Part shown: piece by piece, positions 15,291 through 24,032 of the stretch | Numbering within the stretch: the first letter of the stretch is position 1 | Layout: every line of letters begins with the position of its first letter | Origin: CAYUUR01 sp964510235 | Lineage (GTDB): Bacteria > Patescibacteriota > Saccharimonadia > Saccharimonadales > CAYUUR01 | Assembly: GCA_964510235.1 (NCBI GenBank) | Contig: CAZEBF010000004.1 | Span: forward strand, 1 to 44,993 | Length of the DNA: 44,993 nt | Direction: 5' to 3' | Translations under genes and position numbers: made by a program | Notes under the pieces: model-generated | What the model saw: only the letters and a program-made list of their open reading frames with translations | What the model was told of the DNA's origin: nothing | Database searches by the model: none

Positions 15291-16886
15291 TTACAACAAT
15301 GCTCGCACAAAGCCCATGAACAATGGATGTGGGCGGTTTGGTCGCGATGTAAACTCAGGATGATACTGGCTAGCCAAAAAGAACGGATGATTAGTTGCTT
15401 CTATAACCTCAACCAGCGTGCCATCTGGTGAAGTACCAACTGCTTTAATTCCCCACGATTCGTATTGATCGCGGAATGCATTGTTGGCTTCGCAGCGGTG
15501 ACGGTGACGTTCCGTGACAGATGTTTGGCCGTACAGCTTGGCAGCTTTACTGCCTTTTGCGAGTGCGCATGGGTAGTCCCCGAGCCGCATTGTTCCCCCA
15601 GTATTGAGCATGCCCTCTTGGCCTTCCATGACGTCGATGACTTTATAATCACTGTCTGAGGCCAGCTCAATGGTTGTAGCTTGTTTGAGGCCCGCATTGC
15701 GAGCTGCTGCGACAACTGCCATTTGCATGCCAAGACAGAGACCGAGGTACGGTACATTATGCTTGAGTGCGTACTGCGCAGCTAGGATTTTCCCTTCGAG
15801 ACCGCGCGTTCCAAAGCCACCCGGCACGACAATTCCTTGCACGTCTTTGGTAGCCCGCTCAACATCACGCGTGGTGTGTAATTTTTCGGCATCAATCCAT
15901 TTGATTTTGATTTTGGCATCATTCCAGAGTCCAGCCGCATAGATGGCCTCGAACACCGACATATAAGTGTCGGTGTTGTCCATGTACTTGGCAACGACAC
16001 CAACGGTGAGTTTATGTTTTTGCTGGCCGGTTGCTCGCTTAACGACTGCACGCCAGTCTTTGAGATCAGGCTTTTTAGACTTAACGCCGAGCCGCTTACA
16101 GATGACGTCGGCAATGCCAGTGTCTTCTAGGGTCAGTGGTACTTCATAGATACTTGGAGCATTCGGCAGCAGTGCGATGGCCTCTTTGGGCACACCAGAA
16201 AACAAACTAAGCTTATCTTTGACACTAGGGTTAGAGGTTTTTTCGCTGCGCGCCACCAATATGTCAGGCGCAATACCAAGACCACGTAATTCACGAACTG
16301 AGTTCTGTGCAGGTTTGGTTTTGGTCTCGTTGCTGGCGCCTAGGAATGGCAAATAGACCACATGAACATAAATACAGTTTTCTAGACCGACGCGCAGGCC
16401 AAGTTCGCGGATTGCCTCAATGAAACTTAAGGATTCATAGTCGCCAACGGTGCCGCCGATTTCTACAATGTGTATGTCGTAGCCGTCAGCTGCTTCGATG
16501 ATGAATTTTTGGATAGCGCCAGTGAAGTGTGGAATAATCTGCACGTCTTCGCCCTCATAGCGGCCGGCTCGCTCGTCTTCAATCACTTTCAGCAAGACGC
16601 GGCCACTCATTAATGAACTGGAGCGCGTTAGCTCTTGATCGAGGAACCGTTCGTAGTGACCCAGGTCAAGGTCGGTTTCGGCGCCATCTTTGGTGACAAA
16701 GCACTCGCCGTGTTCACGGGGATTGAGCAGTCCAGCATCAACGTTGAGGTAAGGATCGCATTTTTGGAGGTTGACGCTGAGGCCACGAGCTTTGAGAAGT
16801 TTACCGATGGAGGCGGCGGTGATGCCTTTTCCGAGTCCGGAAAGTACTCCACCTGTTACAAACACATATTTAGTTGCACGAGCCAC
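15291..16886 (-). CDS. pyrG: CTP synthase
   Basis: Makes CTP from UTP, ATP and glutamine. An N-terminal amidoligase domain (KYVFVTGGVLSGLGKGITAASIGKLLKARG, then DLDLGHYERF, EIGGTVGDYES) joins a class I glutamine amidotransferase domain with the nucleophile elbow YLGLCLGMQ and a C-terminal QYHPEF. About 531 residues from GTG 16886, which is preceded by a purine-rich GAGGGAAGAGAGAA. An in-frame ATG at 16913 would translate that purine tract, and it has no homology to the family start. Confidence 0.95.
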   Translation of the reverse strand: MARATKYVFVTGGVLSGLGKGITAASIGKLLKARGLSVNLQKCDPYLNVDAGLLNPREHGECFVTKDGAETDLDLGHYERFLDQELTRSSSLMSGRVLLKVIEDERAGRYEGEDVQIIPHFTGAIQKFIIEAADGYDIHIVEIGGTVGDYESLSFIEAIRELGLRVGLENCIYVHVVYLPFLGASNETKTKPAQNSVRELRGLGIAPDILVARSEKTSNPSVKDKLSLFSGVPKEAIALLPNAPSIYEVPLTLEDTGIADVICKRLGVKSKKPDLKDWRAVVKRATGQQKHKLTVGVVAKYMDNTDTYMSVFEAIYAAGLWNDAKIKIKWIDAEKLHTTRDVERATKDVQGIVVPGGFGTRGLEGKILAAQYALKHNVPYLGLCLGMQMAVVAAARNAGLKQATTIELASDSDYKVIDVMEGQEGMLNTGGTMRLGDYPCALAKGSKAAKLYGQTSVTERHRHRCEANNAFRDQYESWGIKAVGTSPDGTLVEVIEATNHPFFLASQYHPEFTSRPNRPHPLFMGFVRALL

Positions 16887-16981
16887 TTCTCTCCTCTTCC
16901 CTCTCCCCCACACTTTTATGCTAGCAATAGTACCACAAAGCTTTTTAAAAGCACTAGTGTATTACTTACTGCATTTATTGG

Positions 16982-18187
16982 TTACTGTAGTTTTTTGAGT
17001 GCAGCATCGAGCTGTGGGTCTCGGTCTGCAGTAAAGTCTTCTTCTGTAATCTCAACTTTTTGGTCTGGCTGAATACCCTCTTTGTCGATATTCTTGCCGT
17101 TTGGTGTATACCAACGAGCAATCGTGACTTTTAGCGTGCCACCAGAGCTCAGCGTATCAAGCTTCTGAACACTACCCTTACCAAAGGTTTTTTCACCTAC
17201 CAGCGTCGCTGCGTCATTATCTTTGAGTGCGCCAGCTAGAATCTCGCTAGCACTTGCGCTGCCTTGGTTGATAAGGACAACAGTTGGAATACCAGCCAAT
17301 GGCGCTCCCGAGCGCGAACGATAGGTTTTGATAGTCGTGCCGCCGCGTCGCTCAGTTAGGACGACTTTGTCGTTGAGCCATAAACCGGCCACATCTACTG
17401 ATGCATCAAGTAAACCACCTGGATCGTTACGCACGTCAACAACCACACCAGTCACCTTCTTGGCTTTAAACTCATTGGCTGCCTGGGTAGCTAACTCAAC
17501 CGTATCATCACCAAAACGTGAAATCTTGAGGTAGCCGATGTTGCCGTCCTTGATCTCATACTCAACACTTGGAATGCTGATGTTGTCTCGTGTAATCTCA
17601 ATGTCGACTTCTTTGGAACCATCACGAACTACTTTGAGTTTTACGACCGTACCTTTTGGACCTCGTATGCGCTTGACTGCCTCTGTTAAGGTGAGATCAT
17701 ACGTTGTTTTGCCATCAATTTCGACAATAACATCTTTGGCTCGCAATCCAGCCTTTTCTGCCGGGTAGCCTGCAATCGGAGCAACTACGATGATTTGTTC
17801 TTCTTTGCGACTCAGTTCAGCACCAATACCTGTAAACGAACCTGATAGTTCTTGGTCAAACTCCTGACTTTCTTCGGCATTCAAGTACTCTGTGTACGGA
17901 TCACCGGTTGCAGAGGTGATGCCTTGCTTTAGGCCATCCTGAAGTTGGTCTAGGGTAACTTCACCATCATAGTTAGCTCGCAGTGTATCGTACAGCTCTT
18001 CTACTTCTCGGTAATCAAGGTCTTTGGGTAAATTTGTCTGTGTGCTCGAACTACGGCTTGCGACTGTGATCGTACCATTGCCTACACTAAGACCAAGTCC
18101 AAATAGGAGCCCACCCACCAGCACCATAACAGCGTACTGCTTCCATTTTAAGCGGCGTTTATTAGGTTTTTGGGGTTGTGTCTCCAC
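16982..18187 (-). CDS. ctpA: C-terminal processing peptidase (S41) with PDZ domain
   Basis: 401 residues with a GTG start after AAGGAG. One N-terminal transmembrane anchor (about 16-36) leads to an extracytoplasmic protease. The PDZ domain spans about 112-200 (FTGIGAELSRKEE, PAEKAGLRAKDVIVEIDGK). The catalytic dyad is Ser312 in GSASASE and Lys337 in FGKGSV. Such proteases trim or degrade envelope proteins and cell-wall hydrolases. It follows the CHAP hydrolase gene on the same strand, 76 nt downstream, which makes that hydrolase a plausible substrate (inference). Confidence 0.93.
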   Translation of the reverse strand: METQPQKPNKRRLKWKQYAVMVLVGGLLFGLGLSVGNGTITVASRSSSTQTNLPKDLDYREVEELYDTLRANYDGEVTLDQLQDGLKQGITSATGDPYTEYLNAEESQEFDQELSGSFTGIGAELSRKEEQIIVVAPIAGYPAEKAGLRAKDVIVEIDGKTTYDLTLTEAVKRIRGPKGTVVKLKVVRDGSKEVDIEITRDNISIPSVEYEIKDGNIGYLKISRFGDDTVELATQAANEFKAKKVTGVVVDVRNDPGGLLDASVDVAGLWLNDKVVLTERRGGTTIKTYRSRSGAPLAGIPTVVLINQGSASASEILAGALKDNDAATLVGEKTFGKGSVQKLDTLSSGGTLKVTIARWYTPNGKNIDKEGIQPDQKVEITEEDFTADRDPQLDAALKKLQ

Positions 18188-18263
18188 GTAAGCTCCTTAT
18201 GTTTTGTCAGTAATCATTATGGCATACCCATAGCTGAATACGTAGTGTTGTTGGGGTTGCTAT

Positions 18264-19430
18264 CTAGAAGTAGACAAAGCGTAGACCCGCTGGGCTGATG
18301 TTGGACAGATTGTACGTGCCTGTTCCAGCACGGTTGTAGTCACTGATAGTAATAGTACCGTCGCCGTTAACTGCTTCTACATACATAACGTGCCCATAGT
18401 AACCACTGTTACTAACAGCTGCGGCGCCCACTTTTGGCGTATTGCTCACGGTAAATCCGTAAGCAGGAGCGCGATCATCCCATGTGTTGGCATTACCGAG
18501 GCCGCCTGGTGCGTGTCCGCCGCGAATCTTAACGCGGTATGCTACCCAGTCAGTACAGTTGCGGTAGCCGTAGCCGCCAGTGGCGAAGTTCCATACAGAG
18601 CCGCCAACTGCCCAGTCATAGTTTGGACACCATCCAGCAACTTCACCAGTGTGTAAACATTTAGCGCCACCCCATGGATAGCCACCGCCACCAATGGTTC
18701 CTGTGCCACCACCAAACAGACGAATGTTTTCTATAGCCTGTTGGCGCCGTAATTCTTCAATCTTTTTGTTGTTACTACGGATCTTTGAGTCTAGAGCGGC
18801 CTGTTCTCCTTCATTAAGACCAAGCAAACGATCGTTCTCTGAACGCTCAGCGGAAACTTCGGCTTGCAATGCTTGCTGCTCTTTTAGACGCGTTTCTACT
18901 TGGCCTTTCTTGGCAGCAAGCTCTTGCTTGAGGTCGGTGATAGTATCGAGTGTGGTAGTTATCTTGTTTTTAACAGAGTTACGGTACTGTTGACGATCAA
19001 CAAACTCACTCAGATCATTGCTTGAAGCTAACATTTCTAGGGTTGAGATCTGGCCTTCGAGATACATCTGACGAATATTATTGCCAAGTAGCTCACGTTG
19101 TTTATCAAGTTCGGCTTGTGCCTCGGTAATTTGTACTTCTAATGCACCAATCTGTGACCGGTTGTCATTGATTTGTACCTGCAGACCGTTAATGCGAGCT
19201 TGCAGCTTCTCAATTGTTTTCTCTAGGCTTTCTGCCTGTGTTTCGAGGTTATCAATAGCATCAGCCGTCTGGCCGTTCTGTTGGTTAAGTTCTTGGATTT
19301 GCGACTCAAAACGATCAGCCTGCACCTGGGCTACGGTCGACAAGCTAATAGCCACAACAAGACATGCGGCAACTATTCTGACCGATGTCTTGCGTAGTTT
19401 GATGGTATTTTTTAGTTTTTGTTTTATCAT
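18264..19430 (-). CDS. secreted coiled-coil CHAP peptidoglycan hydrolase (PcsB-like)
   Basis: About 388 residues from ATG 19430. A signal peptide (cleavage near AQVQA-D) precedes a long coiled coil (about 40-235; QIQELNQQNGQ...EELRRQQAI), a Gly-rich linker, and a C-terminal CHAP domain. The catalytic residues are Cys292 (YRNCTDW) and His347 (YYGHVMY), with a polar partner near 364-366 (SDYN). The architecture is that of PcsB/RipC-like enzymes whose coiled coil docks on FtsX and is activated by FtsEX. It lies directly after ftsE-ftsX, which fits. It has its own promoter at 19441-19469. Confidence 0.9.
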   Translation of the reverse strand: MIKQKLKNTIKLRKTSVRIVAACLVVAISLSTVAQVQADRFESQIQELNQQNGQTADAIDNLETQAESLEKTIEKLQARINGLQVQINDNRSQIGALEVQITEAQAELDKQRELLGNNIRQMYLEGQISTLEMLASSNDLSEFVDRQQYRNSVKNKITTTLDTITDLKQELAAKKGQVETRLKEQQALQAEVSAERSENDRLLGLNEGEQAALDSKIRSNNKKIEELRRQQAIENIRLFGGGTGTIGGGGYPWGGAKCLHTGEVAGWCPNYDWAVGGSVWNFATGGYGYRNCTDWVAYRVKIRGGHAPGGLGNANTWDDRAPAYGFTVSNTPKVGAAAVSNSGYYGHVMYVEAVNGDGTITISDYNRAGTGTYNLSNISPAGLRFVYF

Positions 19431-19440
19431 TACCTTCCCG

Positions 19441-19469
19441 ATTATATCAAATCGGTTAAGGCTTTTCAA
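19441..19469 (-). promoter_or_regulatory. promoter of the CHAP hydrolase
   Basis: Minus strand: TTGAAA (19464-19469), 17-bp spacer, TATAAT (19441-19446), 10 nt before the ATG. It lets the hydrolase be made independently of ftsEX. Its -35 lies inside an in-frame N-terminal extension, which supports the ATG at 19430. Confidence 0.65.
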
Positions 19470-19544
19470 GATGGGGCGTCTGATTATACGCTGAGTGATA
19501 GGCGACTCCTTATTGTGGGTTTGTTATCTGCAGAAAACGAGCGG

Positions 19545-20531
19545 TTACTTCTTGGGTGTCTTGAACTTGAGATAGCGACGAGTTGCGTAGTAGGAAGAGG
19601 CTGCACCAATGAAAATACCGATGGCTAGCTGCACGCCCAGAATCTGCCAGTAGTGCTCAGTAAAGAAGGTATTTGCAAAGCCGATGTCTAGCAAGCCTAG
19701 GCTACTGGCTTCGAAAGTTGATGACGACAGTGTGAACAACGTGCCGCAAATAAGCACAGAAATTAGGGCGGCCACAATCCCGTACAGCACCGTTTCTACT
19801 ATAAATGGACCGCGAATATAAGAGGTGCTAGCGCCTAGCAGCCGCATGATGTTGAGTTCATCGCGTCGGTTAAATATGGCCATTCGTATGGTGTTGAAGA
19901 TCATCAGCATAGAAATTACCGTGAATAAGACGACACTAAAAACACCAGCTTTTTGGAAGAACTCGGTTGTGCCGGTAATCTTATCAATCGCCTCTTTGCG
20001 GTCACCAGAATAAGAGGTCTCTTCGGATTGCAATGCTTGATTATCTGGCCGCTCCAAGAAGGGTTTTAGCTCTGAAAGTTCGTTTGGATTGACTGGTTTG
20101 ATGCGTAAACTAGCCGGCAATGGATTCTCTGTTTGCGATATTGCAAGCAGTAAGTCTAGGTTATCTTGGTTTTGCTTCTTATACTCTTCGAGCGCTTCTG
20201 CTTTTGAGCGATACTCGACGGACTTAACGTTTTCTTGTGCTTTAAGTTCATTTATAAGATTATCGCGCTGCTCATCAGTTATCTCATCTTTTAAGAATAC
20301 GGAGACGTCAATCTTATCTGTGAGCTGCGTAATAGTATTGTTGAAGGTAGCATTGGCAATCACAGAGAACAGCACGATAGTTAGCGTGGTAGCCATAACT
20401 GCGATGGCGGCAATTGCCAGCCAAGCGTTACGCACAAAGTTAATACAACCGGCCTTAACAATTCGCTCAGCAACAATTAGTTTACGACGGAGTCGTCCTG
20501 TGTGGTGGGGTTTGTGTTCTTTTTTAGGCAT
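19545..20531 (-). CDS. ftsX: cell division protein FtsX
   Basis: Membrane subunit of the FtsEX complex, which transmits ATP hydrolysis to septal peptidoglycan hydrolases. 328 residues from ATG 20531, which overlaps the ftsE stop by 8 nt. Topology: a basic cytosolic start, TM1 (about 35-58), a large extracellular loop (VSVFLKDEITDEQRDNLINELKAQENVKSVEYRSKAEALEEYK), then three C-terminal helices including the FtsX-typical MLMIFNTIRMAIFNRRDELNIMRLLGAS. A longer in-frame start at 20612 would lie inside ftsE and is not used. Confidence 0.95.
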   Translation of the reverse strand: MPKKEHKPHHTGRLRRKLIVAERIVKAGCINFVRNAWLAIAAIAVMATTLTIVLFSVIANATFNNTITQLTDKIDVSVFLKDEITDEQRDNLINELKAQENVKSVEYRSKAEALEEYKKQNQDNLDLLLAISQTENPLPASLRIKPVNPNELSELKPFLERPDNQALQSEETSYSGDRKEAIDKITGTTEFFQKAGVFSVVLFTVISMLMIFNTIRMAIFNRRDELNIMRLLGASTSYIRGPFIVETVLYGIVAALISVLICGTLFTLSSSTFEASSLGLLDIGFANTFFTEHYWQILGVQLAIGIFIGAASSYYATRRYLKFKTPKK

Positions 20532-21210
20532 TCTTGTATGACCCGCCTGCTTTATCGCCCGCAATCTTGCCATCTTCCATGGTGACAACACGGCGCTTAA
20601 GCTTATTAACAATGTCCTGGTTGTGGGTTGTTAGTAAAACTGTGGTGCCATACTGGTTAATCTTTTCCAAAACTTTGACCACATCCCAGGCATGTTTTGG
20701 ATCGAGGTTACCTGTCGGCTCATCAGCAATTAAAATGCGCGGCTGCCGAGCAATCGCCCTGGCAATCGCCACACGTTGCCGCTCACCACCTGATAATTCC
20801 ATTGGCATACGCTTTTCTTTGCCTTTTAGACCCACGATGTCGAGAACTCGCGCCACTGTATGCTTAATCTCACCATTGCCCATTCCGACAATTTCGAGTG
20901 CAAAACTAACATTCTCTGCCACGGTTTTGTTGGGCAGCAGCTTAAAGTCTTGGAAAACTGTTCCTATTTTGCGACGCAGTAATGGGATATCGCGGTCTTT
21001 GAGCTTATCGTAATCGACGCCCCCGACGATAATCTTGCCGCTGGTTGGTTTTTCTTCACGGGTCAGCAGTTTTAGAAGCGTCGACTTACCGGCGCCACTC
21101 GATCCAACTACAATAACGAACTCTTTTGGTTCGACATGCAAACTAACCCGGTCCAATGCTGGAGCCATTCCTCGTGTATACGTCTTGGTTACCCTATCGA
21201 GCAAAATCAT
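20524..21210 (-). CDS. ftsE: cell division ATP-binding protein FtsE
   Basis: ABC ATPase that drives FtsX. 228 residues with Walker A GSSGAGKST, Q-loop (VFQDFKLLPNKTVAENV), signature LSGGERQRVAIARA, Walker B ILIADEPTGNLD and switch His (LLTTHNQ). It is co-translated with ftsX. A TATAAT box lies 8 nt before the ATG with no Shine-Dalgarno, so the operon mRNA is probably leaderless. Confidence 0.96.
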   Translation of the reverse strand: MILLDRVTKTYTRGMAPALDRVSLHVEPKEFVIVVGSSGAGKSTLLKLLTREEKPTSGKIIVGGVDYDKLKDRDIPLLRRKIGTVFQDFKLLPNKTVAENVSFALEIVGMGNGEIKHTVARVLDIVGLKGKEKRMPMELSGGERQRVAIARAIARQPRILIADEPTGNLDPKHAWDVVKVLEKINQYGTTVLLTTHNQDIVNKLKRRVVTMEDGKIAGDKAGGSYKNA

Positions 21211-21218
21211 GTACGAGT

Positions 21219-21224
21219 ATTATA
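21219..21224 (-). promoter_or_regulatory. -10 box, leaderless type, for ftsEX
   Basis: Perfect TATAAT on the minus strand, 8 nt before the ftsE ATG, in the 32-nt spacer after prfB. Confidence 0.5.
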
Positions 21225-21242
21225 ACAAATGAAAAGCTTATG

Positions 21243-22340
21243 TTATACCGCTTTGTCGCTCGTCATCGTGAACTCGAGATAAGCGGTGATAAATGCGTCG
21301 AGGTCACCGTCGAGGACTTTGTCGGGATCGCTTGATTCGTGGCGCGTGCGAAGGTCTTTCACCTGTTTATAGGGGTGTAGCACGTAGCTACGGATCTGAT
21401 TGCCCCACTCAGCAGATTGATTAGGGCCTTTTAGTTCACTAAGGTGTTCTTTGTGCTGTTCAATCTGTAGTTGAGCCAGTTTTGAGCGCAAAATCGTCAT
21501 GGCTGTTTCTTTGTTCTGGAGCTGAGAGCGTTCGTTTTGGATGGCCACAACCAGGCCTGTCGGCAGGTGCGTCACACGCACGGCTGAGTCGGTTGTGTTA
21601 ACAGATTGGCCACCGTGGCCACCAGCTCGATAGACATCAATTTTTAGATCTTTTTCATCTATCAGTAAATCTTCTGGGGCATCAACTTTTGGCAAAATGT
21701 CTACTTTAGCAAAGCTGGTTTGACGCAAGTTATCTGAGTTGAATGGGCTCAGGCGCACTAAGCGATGCACGCCGTGCTCACCTTTGAGCTTGCCATAGAC
21801 GTAACTACCGCTCAGTTCCAGTGTGACACTTTTAATGCCTGCTTCCTCGCCTGCCGATTGCTCAATCGTTTCTACAGTGCAATCGTGTTGCTCGGCCCAC
21901 CGTACATACATGCGCAGTAGCATGGCTGCCCAATCCTGTGCGTCAGTACCACCAGCACCGGCGTAGATGCTCACAATTATATCGTTCGAGTCATAGGGGC
22001 CGCTAAACTGTAGATCTTTTTTGAGCGCCGCAAAACGTGACTCCGCTTGCTTGAGTGATTCGGTCAAATCTGTGCGTACGCTTTCATCATCAAGTTGGGC
22101 AAGTTCAAGACTGTCAGCAAGCAGTTTTTCGAGTTCACGCCATGGTGATACTAAGGCGGATAGTTTGGCTTGTTGTTTCATGATAGCCTGAGCCGCTTGT
22201 TGATCTTGCCAAAAATCAGTGTCTTGTGACCGAGCCTGAAGCTGAGTTAACTCTTGCTCCTTAGCTTCAATCGCCAGTTGCTGACAAGCTTGCCGAACCT
22301 CGACAAGTAGCGTGGTGAATGCTTTGGTTACTTCTTCCAT
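21243..22340 (-). CDS. prfB: peptide chain release factor 2
   Basis: Terminates translation at UGA and UAA. 365 residues. The codon-reading tripeptide SPF (RLSPFNSDN) and the catalytic GGQ (RAGGHGGQSVNTTDSAVR) are both present. The gene reads through in one frame from MEEVTKAF, so it lacks the programmed +1 frameshift (in-frame UGA near codon 26) used for autoregulation in many bacteria. Its presence, with TGA stops elsewhere, shows that UGA is a stop codon here. TATACT lies 9 nt before the ATG. Confidence 0.96.
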   Translation of the reverse strand: MEEVTKAFTTLLVEVRQACQQLAIEAKEQELTQLQARSQDTDFWQDQQAAQAIMKQQAKLSALVSPWRELEKLLADSLELAQLDDESVRTDLTESLKQAESRFAALKKDLQFSGPYDSNDIIVSIYAGAGGTDAQDWAAMLLRMYVRWAEQHDCTVETIEQSAGEEAGIKSVTLELSGSYVYGKLKGEHGVHRLVRLSPFNSDNLRQTSFAKVDILPKVDAPEDLLIDEKDLKIDVYRAGGHGGQSVNTTDSAVRVTHLPTGLVVAIQNERSQLQNKETAMTILRSKLAQLQIEQHKEHLSELKGPNQSAEWGNQIRSYVLHPYKQVKDLRTRHESSDPDKVLDGDLDAFITAYLEFTMTSDKAV

Positions 22341-22349
22341 GTTGCATAA

Positions 22350-22355
22350 AGTATA
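22350..22355 (-). promoter_or_regulatory. -10 box for prfB
   Basis: TATACT on the minus strand, 9 nt before the prfB ATG; leaderless or nearly so. Confidence 0.45.
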
Positions 22356-22399
22356 GCGTACCCTTGAGTAGTACGCCTAGTGATTGATCTGGTAATAAG

Positions 22400-22666
22400 C
22401 TAGTTTGTCAGTACAACCACGAGCAAAAGTACGATAATAAATGCGCCGCCGGCGATAGCCGCAATCAGAACACCTTTTTTGCCGCCTTTTGCAGGCTCAA
22501 CAGGTAAAGGTGCGGGCATACCTGGTTCGGCAGGTGGCTGTACAACTTGCCCGTCCATTGGTGGTTGCATAGTTTGGGCAGTCTCTGGAGCGGGCACAGG
22601 TTGGTTTTCTGGCATTGGCGCAGGCGGCGTTGGCTGCGGTGGCGTAGTTGGTTCTTGTGGTGGCAT
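22400..22666 (-). CDS. tail-anchored Pro-rich small membrane protein
   Basis: 88 residues. A disordered, Pro/Gln/Met-rich N-terminus (1-58; PPQEPTTPPQPTPPAPM pattern) is followed by a short Gly/Lys hinge (KGGKKG) and one C-terminal hydrophobic helix (VLIAAIAGGAFIIVLLLVVVLTN) ending at the stop. It is either tail-anchored or an N-in membrane protein. The composition of the N-terminus recalls that of the gene at 1972. Function unknown. It stands between prfB and the M16 peptidase and probably has its own promoter (TATAGT about 30 nt upstream). Confidence 0.6.
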   Translation of the reverse strand: MPPQEPTTPPQPTPPAPMPENQPVPAPETAQTMQPPMDGQVVQPPAEPGMPAPLPVEPAKGGKKGVLIAAIAGGAFIIVLLLVVVLTN

Positions 22667-22728
22667 TATTGTTGTTTCTCGTTTATGTTGCTAACGCTTT
22701 TACTATACCATAGCCGTGAGCTCAACGA

Positions 22729-24012
22729 TTACCAGAGAGATCTGAGATGTTTATGCAAGTCATGCACAAACTCCTCACCAGCACTCGACAAGCAGCCTAT
22801 TCCCCAAACCTTGTCCTCAAACATGGTGTTGGCGGCTTTAATAATGCGTGGTCGAGTAACTGCTTTAATGCGCGCTGGCACTTGATAGTAATCTTCAATA
22901 ATCTCGTCAAAGAAGTAGCGCTGAGCGTAGCCACCCGCCACACCGGCAACTGTTTGGGCGCCACGTTGGTAACGACCAATTGCATACTGTTTGGCTGCTT
23001 GGACATCTTCTTCACCAAGAGTGCCGTCAAAGACTTTTTCGAGTTCTCGCTTCATGATGTCGAATAATGGCTGAGCATTGCGTGGCATTACCTGCGCACC
23101 AAACCACCAGTTACTGGCATTGTTGGTGTGCGACAAGCCAGAACTCATGCTGTACACCAAGCCTTTTTCGCGGGCAGTTCCCCAGATGCGAGAATATAAC
23201 GTTTCTGTCAGCATTGAATTCAGTAGATCGAGCGCGTCAGATTCTGGATCTGTCAGACGGCGCAACACAAACGTATCCATGTAAAAGTAAATGTTTTCTA
23301 CCGTATCGTTGGGAATGTAGAGTGGTGACTGCAGCAGTTTTGGTTTTTCTTCTGGTAGCTCAAAACGCTCATCGCCTTCTGGAAGTTCTATGGAACCGAG
23401 CAAGCCACGAATTAACTTTTTACGTTCTGGTGTGATGTTACCAGCAATGACAAAGCGCAAGTTCTGACTGGTATGAGTTCTGGCATAGTGATCACGCACG
23501 TCTTGGACGGTGACATTGTCCATGAGTTTCAGACGATTTTGGTCAGTTTGCGCTTGGAAACCATAGGCTTCACGCAACGCCAAACTAAGGTGTCTAAAGT
23601 GGTTGTTGCCGCGAGCGTTGAGCTCTTCGCGAACATTGCCAAACTCTGCTCGGAATTCCTCTTCTAGAAACAGCGGCTTCGTAACGGCCGTCAGTAACAG
23701 ACTAAGGATTCTGTCCCACTCAAAGTCAGCGCACTCAGCTTCATAGCTTATGTCGTAGCTGCCAGTTGACGCGTTAGAATAAGCGCCGTTTTTCTCGAAC
23801 TCAGCCTGAAAATCACGTGCTTTTGGAACCAACTGGTTGGCGCCCAAGACAATGTGCTCCATCAAATGCGGCGTTTCCCATTTGTTATGCTCTACCAAAT
23901 ATTCACCGGCTCGGAAGTTGAACTCAAACGTCATAACTGTGGCGCCTGGCACGTTAACGAGCAGCCCTTTGGCTCCGTTCTTCAGCTTCACTTCGCTGAC
24001 GTTATGTTTCAT
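22729..24012 (-). CDS. M16 family zinc metallopeptidase (insulinase-like)
   Basis: 427 residues, the usual size for a single-polypeptide M16B enzyme. The inverted zinc motif HxxEH is present as HLMEH in TPHLMEHIVLG, with the distal Glu in NVREELNARG. The C-terminal half carries the M16 partner-domain pattern (LNSMLTETLYSRIWGTAREKGLVYSM). No signal peptide, so it is cytosolic; it would degrade peptides. I chose ATG 24012, preceded by GGAG at 7 nt; a TTG one codon earlier is also in frame. It lies 20 nt after secA. Confidence 0.9.
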   Translation of the reverse strand: MKHNVSEVKLKNGAKGLLVNVPGATVMTFEFNFRAGEYLVEHNKWETPHLMEHIVLGANQLVPKARDFQAEFEKNGAYSNASTGSYDISYEAECADFEWDRILSLLLTAVTKPLFLEEEFRAEFGNVREELNARGNNHFRHLSLALREAYGFQAQTDQNRLKLMDNVTVQDVRDHYARTHTSQNLRFVIAGNITPERKKLIRGLLGSIELPEGDERFELPEEKPKLLQSPLYIPNDTVENIYFYMDTFVLRRLTDPESDALDLLNSMLTETLYSRIWGTAREKGLVYSMSSGLSHTNNASNWWFGAQVMPRNAQPLFDIMKRELEKVFDGTLGEEDVQAAKQYAIGRYQRGAQTVAGVAGGYAQRYFFDEIIEDYYQVPARIKAVTRPRIIKAANTMFEDKVWGIGCLSSAGEEFVHDLHKHLRSLW

Positions 24013-24032
24013 CAATTTTCTCCGATCAGTCT

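Noticed and set aside
20532..20612. N-terminal extension of FtsX
   Set aside because: It is contained in ftsE in another frame. ATG 20531 gives the normal FtsX start with an 8-nt overlap.
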